Part shown: in pieces, positions 45,270 through 49,107 of the stretch
Layout: each line of letters begins with the position of its first letter
Position numbering within the stretch: the stretch's first letter is position 1
Source: Planctomycetota bacterium
Lineage (GTDB): Bacteria; Planctomycetota; Planctomycetia; Pirellulales; Pirellulaceae
DNA length: 49,107 nt
Assembly: GCA_027619595.1 (NCBI GenBank)
Contig: JAQCHP010000019.1
Location: 1 to 49,107 of the forward strand
Direction of reading: 5' to 3'
Notes under the pieces: model-generated
Databases searched by the model: none
Told to the model about the DNA's origin: nothing
The model's input: the letters and a program-made list of their open reading frames with translations, nothing else
Position numbers and translations under genes: made by a program

Positions 45270-46418
45270 CTAGGCTTTGCCGGTGCCGGTCGCGATAAGT
45301 CGGTCCAGTTCCTGCCGCACTTTATCGAGAATCGCGTCATAGGGATATTGCCCGAGCGATTCCGGCCCGCGTTTGAGGTTCACAAAATTCGGGCCGCACC
45401 ACAATCCCAAGTCGGCGTCGTCGGTCTCGCCGGGACCGTTCACGCGACAACCCATCACCGCAATCGTAATCGCGTGATCCTCGGCGTAGCGCGTCATTTC
45501 TTTGACTTGTTGCGCTAAATGAATAAAGGCCTCGTTTTCTACGCGCGAACAACTGGGACACGAAATAATATTTAATGATTTGAGACCATAATCTACGACC
45601 GACCGAACGCGACCGGACGCGATATCGGCCAGAATCTGTCGACCGGCCGCAATTTCTTCCGGCTTGCGATCATTGGTCACGGTCAGCGAAACTCGCACCG
45701 TATCCCCAATCCCTTGGCTCACCAATTGTTCAAACGCAATCCGCGTTTTGATAATGCCATCCGGCGGCATGCCAGCCTCGGTCACTCCCAAGTGCAATGG
45801 TACGTCGGGACGACGCGCAGCAAACTGCCGATTCACTTCCACGACGTGTCGCGGATCGGAGTCTTTAAGAGAAACGCAGTACCTTGTGTAGCCAAGGTCG
45901 TCCAAATATTGACAATGGTCGACCGCGCTTTCGAGCATTGGGCCAATAGTATCGTTGGGGCCATATTTGTTTTTCTTGGCAGGATCGACACTACCACAGT
46001 TAACTCCAATACGAATTGCACAATCATTTTCTCGCGCAATCCCCGCCAGATAGGCGACCTTTTCCTGCCAAGGTTTTTCTTGCTCATGGTGGTACAGATG
46101 CCCAGGGTTGTACCGAATTTTGTCGACGTGGGGGGCGACCAATTCCGCCAGTCGGTAATTCTCTTGGAGGTCCACCGCCAGATTGGCTCGCGTCTGTTTG
46201 CGAATTTCAGCGAGCGCTTCCGCATCCTTTTTACTGTCCACGGCAACGCGTACCACGTCAGCCCCCGCTTCGCGCAAGGCTTCCGCTTGGGCCACCGTGG
46301 CGTCAACATCTTGTGTGTGAGTCGCCGTCATACTTTGCACGGCGATCGCATGCTGGCTTCCAATGGTGACAGAACCGATCCTGACGGAACGGGTCGGATT
46401 GCGGCGCAACGCAGGCAA
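45270..46418 (-). CDS. ispG: 4-hydroxy-3-methylbut-2-enyl diphosphate synthase (flavodoxin/ferredoxin)
   Basis: 382 aa. IspG reduces MEcPP to HMBPP with a 4Fe-4S cluster, the penultimate MEP step. Motifs: [15 protein letters not shown], a TIM-barrel core (IRIGVNCGS), then the cluster cysteines in SCPSCSR and [10 protein letters not shown]. The short, single-insert form is as in most bacteria. The start is TTG at 46418, preceded by AGGG and by a good promoter. It is the second isoprenoid gene of the window, together with ispD. Confidence 0.94.
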   Translation of the reverse strand: MPALRRNPTRSVRIGSVTIGSQHAIAVQSMTATHTQDVDATVAQAEALREAGADVVRVAVDSKKDAEALAEIRKQTRANLAVDLQENYRLAELVAPHVDKIRYNPGHLYHHEQEKPWQEKVAYLAGIARENDCAIRIGVNCGSVDPAKKNKYGPNDTIGPMLESAVDHCQYLDDLGYTRYCVSLKDSDPRHVVEVNRQFAARRPDVPLHLGVTEAGMPPDGIIKTRIAFEQLVSQGIGDTVRVSLTVTNDRKPEEIAAGRQILADIASGRVRSVVDYGLKSLNIISCPSCSRVENEAFIHLAQQVKEMTRYAEDHAITIAVMGCRVNGPGETDDADLGLWCGPNFVNLKRGPESLGQYPYDAILDKVRQELDRLIATGTGKA

Positions 46419-46453
46419 GGGGCACCCTTTTCTTGAGGCAGTGAATCAACTAG

Positions 46454-46482
46454 ATATTAGGCCGATTGACAAAATCACTCAA
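46454..46482 (-). promoter_or_regulatory. Sigma70-type promoter of ispG
   Basis: On the minus strand TTGAGT (46482-46477) and TAATAT (46459-46454) are 17 bp apart. Transcription would begin near 46447, giving a leader of about 30 nt before the TTG start at 46418. Confidence 0.68.
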
Positions 46483-46514
46483 GCTCCGATCCTCCGTTTT
46501 GTAGTCGAGCGTCT

Positions 46515-47021
46515 ATGCCCTACGAGTCGCGTTTTCATGTGGTTCTCTACCACCCGGAGATTCCTCAAAATACCGGAAATATCGGTCGCACCTGCGTAGC
46601 TGTGCGAACGAAATTGTGGCTAGTCCGGCCATTGGGGTTCCAATTAGACGAACACCACGTCCGGCGAGCCGGATTGGACTACTGGCAACACCTCGACCTG
46701 CAGGTCGTCGAAGATTGGCCAGAACTCGTCTCGCACCGACGAAACGCTGACAAATTTTGGTATTTTTCGAAGTTCGGCACCAAAACGCTGTGGGACGCGA
46801 AGTTCGCCGAAGGGGATACGCTGGTTTTTGGGTCGGAGAGCAGTGGTCTGCCAAGCGAAATCCGCGACGCGTATCCGGCTCGTTGCCTGACGCTACCGAT
46901 GGAACCCCCGGTACGCAGTCTGAATTTGGCCAATACCGTGGCAGCCGTCCTGTACGAAGCTTGGCGACAATGCGGCGGTCCGAGGCCAGACCAGGCCCTA
47001 GAGCATCCACGAGGCTCGTAA
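46515..47021 (+). CDS. trmL: tRNA (cytidine/uridine-34-2'-O)-methyltransferase
   Basis: 168 aa SPOUT methyltransferase. Motifs: [30 protein letters not shown] and the knot-forming end [20 protein letters not shown]. It methylates the wobble nucleotide of leucine tRNAs using SAM. It is divergent from ispG, 96 bp apart. The length is normal for TrmL. Confidence 0.93.
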   Translation: MPYESRFHVVLYHPEIPQNTGNIGRTCVAVRTKLWLVRPLGFQLDEHHVRRAGLDYWQHLDLQVVEDWPELVSHRRNADKFWYFSKFGTKTLWDAKFAEGDTLVFGSESSGLPSEIRDAYPARCLTLPMEPPVRSLNLANTVAAVLYEAWRQCGGPRPDQALEHPRGS

Positions 47022-47069
47022 CGCCTGGACGCGGCACTAGCGAAGCCGATTGCGAGGGTGCCGGCTGAC

Positions 47070-48749
47070 TTAAAATTCGGCAGTCGGATCAGTTTCCTGC
47101 TTGAGTACGCCGGTTGCCTTGCTCGGCAATTCATAAATGGGCAAGTGGCGGTAATAGACCTCCAGCATGTACGTGCACATGCAGGTCATGTACAAACGAC
47201 CACCATGTGCGCCCCATTGATCATCCACCGGCGACCAGCTCCCGGACTCTTTGCCGTCCTGCTGCTGGCGCGCGGGCAAAGTTTCCCGCATGACGTCATT
47301 CCATTCCCGCCATGCATCTCCGCCCATGTGATGCATCACTTGCGTCGCATAATACCAGTAATACGAGTTTTGATTGTTCCAGTCGATCGGATACAACGAG
47401 ATATGCTCAACTCCCGCGATGAGCCGGGGGTCATTTCGTGGCCAACCCAAGTACTGCCGGCATAACAACGCTTCGGCTGTCATCGGCGTGTCGTGGCCGA
47501 CACCTGGACGATAACCGTAGCGAGAGCCTCCGTCATCACTAGCGAGATCGAGATACTGCTCGATCCCCTCGAGTGTTTTGGAAGGAACGTTTAATCCACC
47601 CATCATCGCACTTTGCAGCGCCATGACAAACCAACCAGTGACGGAAGTATCGCTCCCATCGCCCGGTTGATAACGCCATCCCCCCTGACGATCTTGGATT
47701 TGTACCGCATAGTCGATGGCCAATTGTGCAGGCTGTTTTATTGATGGGTCGCGCGACATCGCGTAAAGTTCACAAATTGCAATGGTGCCCTGTGCTTGTG
47801 CATAGAGTCGATCATCACCCGACCGACCGGCACCCTTTTGCCAAAAGTCGCCACTTTCGCTCTGCATGGCCAGCAACGCGGTCATTCCGCGTTGAACTTG
47901 ATTCTTGTACTCACCCCGCTGGTGTGTGCTGCCATTTCCCTGAAACGCCAATAGCGCCATTGATGTGGCGGCCAACATATTTTCATTCCGAGCGCCGTTA
48001 GCGTACTTTGCCCTGAGACTCCATTGACCGTTTTTTAGCTGATTCCTTTTCAACCATTCCAAAGCTGCCACTACGGCAGCTTCGGTCAGGGCTGTTCCGC
48101 CATACGCGGCGCGCAGTGTCTCTTTTGCAGCTGGATCACGCCCTTCCAAGGCATGACCCAATACCTCTGGCCGTACCAGACTGCTCTGCTCAACGGAGTC
48201 CTCGGTTGGGGACTCCACTACGTCCGGGGCAGCGACTGGATCTTCCGCAGCCAGAGGCTCTTCGAGCGGGATCTGTGGCTCTTCCGGCTCGACGGGTTCA
48301 ATCCCTACGTTCGACAGTTCATCGTCAAGTTGTGAGCCTATCGAATCGGCAAAAATTGCTTCGAGGTTCAGCCTTGGCTGCGTGACAGCCGGAATGAATA
48401 AGATGCCCAGCAAGACCAGCAACAATAAGTGTGCCACAACGCTGGCCAACCACGGCGGAGCGCTGCGGGCGGCAATGTCGGTAATTTCCTCGCCGTCCCT
48501 GGTCGATTCGTGGTTACCGCGACGATCGTGCGAACTCTCGGCAGTAATCAACACAAATGAAGTATTGGTTTGACTCGGAGCGATCGCGACACCCAATCCG
48601 CCTCCGGGCTGAACCGGACCCAATGCAACCGTGCCTTTGTGCTTGGCAGGTCGAAGCGACGACTCCGGTGGTCCGCCGCTGCTGTTCCACCGGGGATTCG
48701 GGGGACTTCCCATATTGGACTGCAGGCCCTTCGCAACGATACAGGGCAC
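47070..48749 (-). CDS. Membrane-anchored squalene-cyclase/prenyltransferase-repeat protein
   Basis: Up to 559 aa. One transmembrane segment (WLASVVAHLLLLVLLGILFI, about 100-119) is followed by an acidic Pro/Glu-rich spacer (150-195) and an alpha/alpha toroid with repeats marked by KNGQWSL, DRQGGWRYQPGDGSD and GAHGGRLYMTCM. Similar proteins in planctomycetes lack the DxDD motif of hopene cyclases, and none is seen here, so cyclase activity is unlikely. The start is uncertain: GTG at 48749, ATG at 48713 or GTG at 48554; the first about 65 residues are Pro/Gly-rich. Function unknown, perhaps envelope-associated. Confidence 0.8.
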   Translation of the reverse strand: MPCIVAKGLQSNMGSPPNPRWNSSGGPPESSLRPAKHKGTVALGPVQPGGGLGVAIAPSQTNTSFVLITAESSHDRRGNHESTRDGEEITDIAARSAPPWLASVVAHLLLLVLLGILFIPAVTQPRLNLEAIFADSIGSQLDDELSNVGIEPVEPEEPQIPLEEPLAAEDPVAAPDVVESPTEDSVEQSSLVRPEVLGHALEGRDPAAKETLRAAYGGTALTEAAVVAALEWLKRNQLKNGQWSLRAKYANGARNENMLAATSMALLAFQGNGSTHQRGEYKNQVQRGMTALLAMQSESGDFWQKGAGRSGDDRLYAQAQGTIAICELYAMSRDPSIKQPAQLAIDYAVQIQDRQGGWRYQPGDGSDTSVTGWFVMALQSAMMGGLNVPSKTLEGIEQYLDLASDDGGSRYGYRPGVGHDTPMTAEALLCRQYLGWPRNDPRLIAGVEHISLYPIDWNNQNSYYWYYATQVMHHMGGDAWREWNDVMRETLPARQQQDGKESGSWSPVDDQWGAHGGRLYMTCMCTYMLEVYYRHLPIYELPSKATGVLKQETDPTAEF

Positions 48750-48944
48750 CCGACAACGCGTTACGTTCGGAAAACGCCCTTTGTTTCAACTGTATCGGCC
48801 GTCGGGTGGGTTGGCAAGAAAATTGAATTACGGCACCGGGTGATTGCCCGACGTACGGCGAGTTGATTCCACCCAATTTGCCGAAAATACCGATGAAGTG
48901 CGGTGTGAATCGATCGGATTGCCGCGATCGGGGTCTGCCCGGGG

Positions 48945-48972
48945 TTCCCTACCACAGAAACCCCGCTACAAT
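48945..48972 (+). promoter_or_regulatory. Possible promoter of the initiator tRNA
   Basis: TACAAT at 48967-48972 is a good -10, but the -35 (TTCCCT at 48945-48950, 16-bp spacing) is poor. It lies about 68 nt before the tRNA, in a gap of about 290 bp with no other recognised feature. Confidence 0.3.
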
Positions 48973-49039
48973 ACTGACTGCTCCGGCCGCTTCTGTTGTC
49001 TGTCTCTCGTGGATGGGCTCGAGCGCGGTCGGCCATGGA

Positions 49040-49107
<68 letters not shown>

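Noticed and set aside
46466-46494. Promoter for trmL using TTGACA at 46466
   Set aside because: No -10-like hexamer at 16-18 bp on the plus strand; the sequence is better explained as part of the spacer of the ispG promoter.
47070-48749. Squalene-hopene cyclase
   Set aside because: Toroid repeats are present, but no DxDD catalytic motif is visible and the protein carries an N-terminal membrane anchor with an acidic spacer.

Overview
The window reads as a piece of chromosome from a planctomycete, most likely a Pirellulales-type member of Planctomycetota. The inference rests on a PEP-CTERM exported protein, a very large YidC carrying a PDZ insert, a GAF-cyclase signalling protein, a membrane-anchored squalene-cyclase-repeat protein, few strong Shine-Dalgarno sites with several GTG/TTG starts, and moderate GC. 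Nearly all genes are intact and densely packed. I see no insertion sequence, prophage, CRISPR array or integron.

Layout. 1-5.6 kb: beta-oxidation cluster (3-hydroxyacyl-CoA dehydrogenase cut by the window edge, FadA thiolase, acyl-CoA ligase, acyl-CoA dehydrogenase). 5.6-9.1 kb: ispD, tyrS and an M28 peptidase. 9.1-13 kb: a PEP-CTERM gene broken by one extra G in a 7-G tract, a 40-bp-period repeat cluster, then a fatty-acid desaturase translationally coupled to a thioester-reductase-like SDR. 13.1-19.5 kb, minus strand: GAF-adenylate cyclase, a small exported CxxCH protein, a membrane-anchored redoxin with an in-frame TGA, and a sigma54 response regulator/histidine kinase pair. 19.9-21.5 kb: a DegP/HtrA protease. 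21.5-34.2 kb, minus strand: mnmE, yidC, a phosphoesterase, a Gfo/Idh/MocA oxidoreductase, and a replication/translation block (prs, GroES-like, L25, pth, rpsF, ssb, rplI, dnaB). 34.6-39.9 kb: argB-argD-argF, rph and larA, with a clear promoter before argB. 40-46.4 kb, minus strand: a 1158-residue protein best read as pyrophosphate-type PEP carboxykinase, a D-2-hydroxyacid dehydrogenase, a SLOG-fold protein and ispG. 46.5-49.1 kb: trmL, a squalene-cyclase-repeat protein, and the first 68 nt of an initiator tRNA.

The most notable signal is at 15746-16558 (minus). One continuous frame for a three-TM redoxin is interrupted by a single TGA exactly where the first cysteine of the CxxC active site belongs, giving W-[TGA]-M-V-C. 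A GAGCTC-GGG-GAGCTC hairpin lies 15 nt downstream, at the spacing expected of a bacterial SECIS element. The gene has its own sigma70-type promoter. I read it as a membrane-bound UxxC selenoprotein. The alternative is a nonsense mutation, and no selA/B/C/D gene is present in the window to settle it.

Connections between genes: IspD and IspG both serve the MEP isoprenoid pathway. ArgB, ArgD and ArgF cover three steps of arginine synthesis. The fad genes form a nearly full beta-oxidation spiral. The order rpsF-ssb-rplI-dnaB is the classical ribosome/replication block, but rpsR is missing from it.
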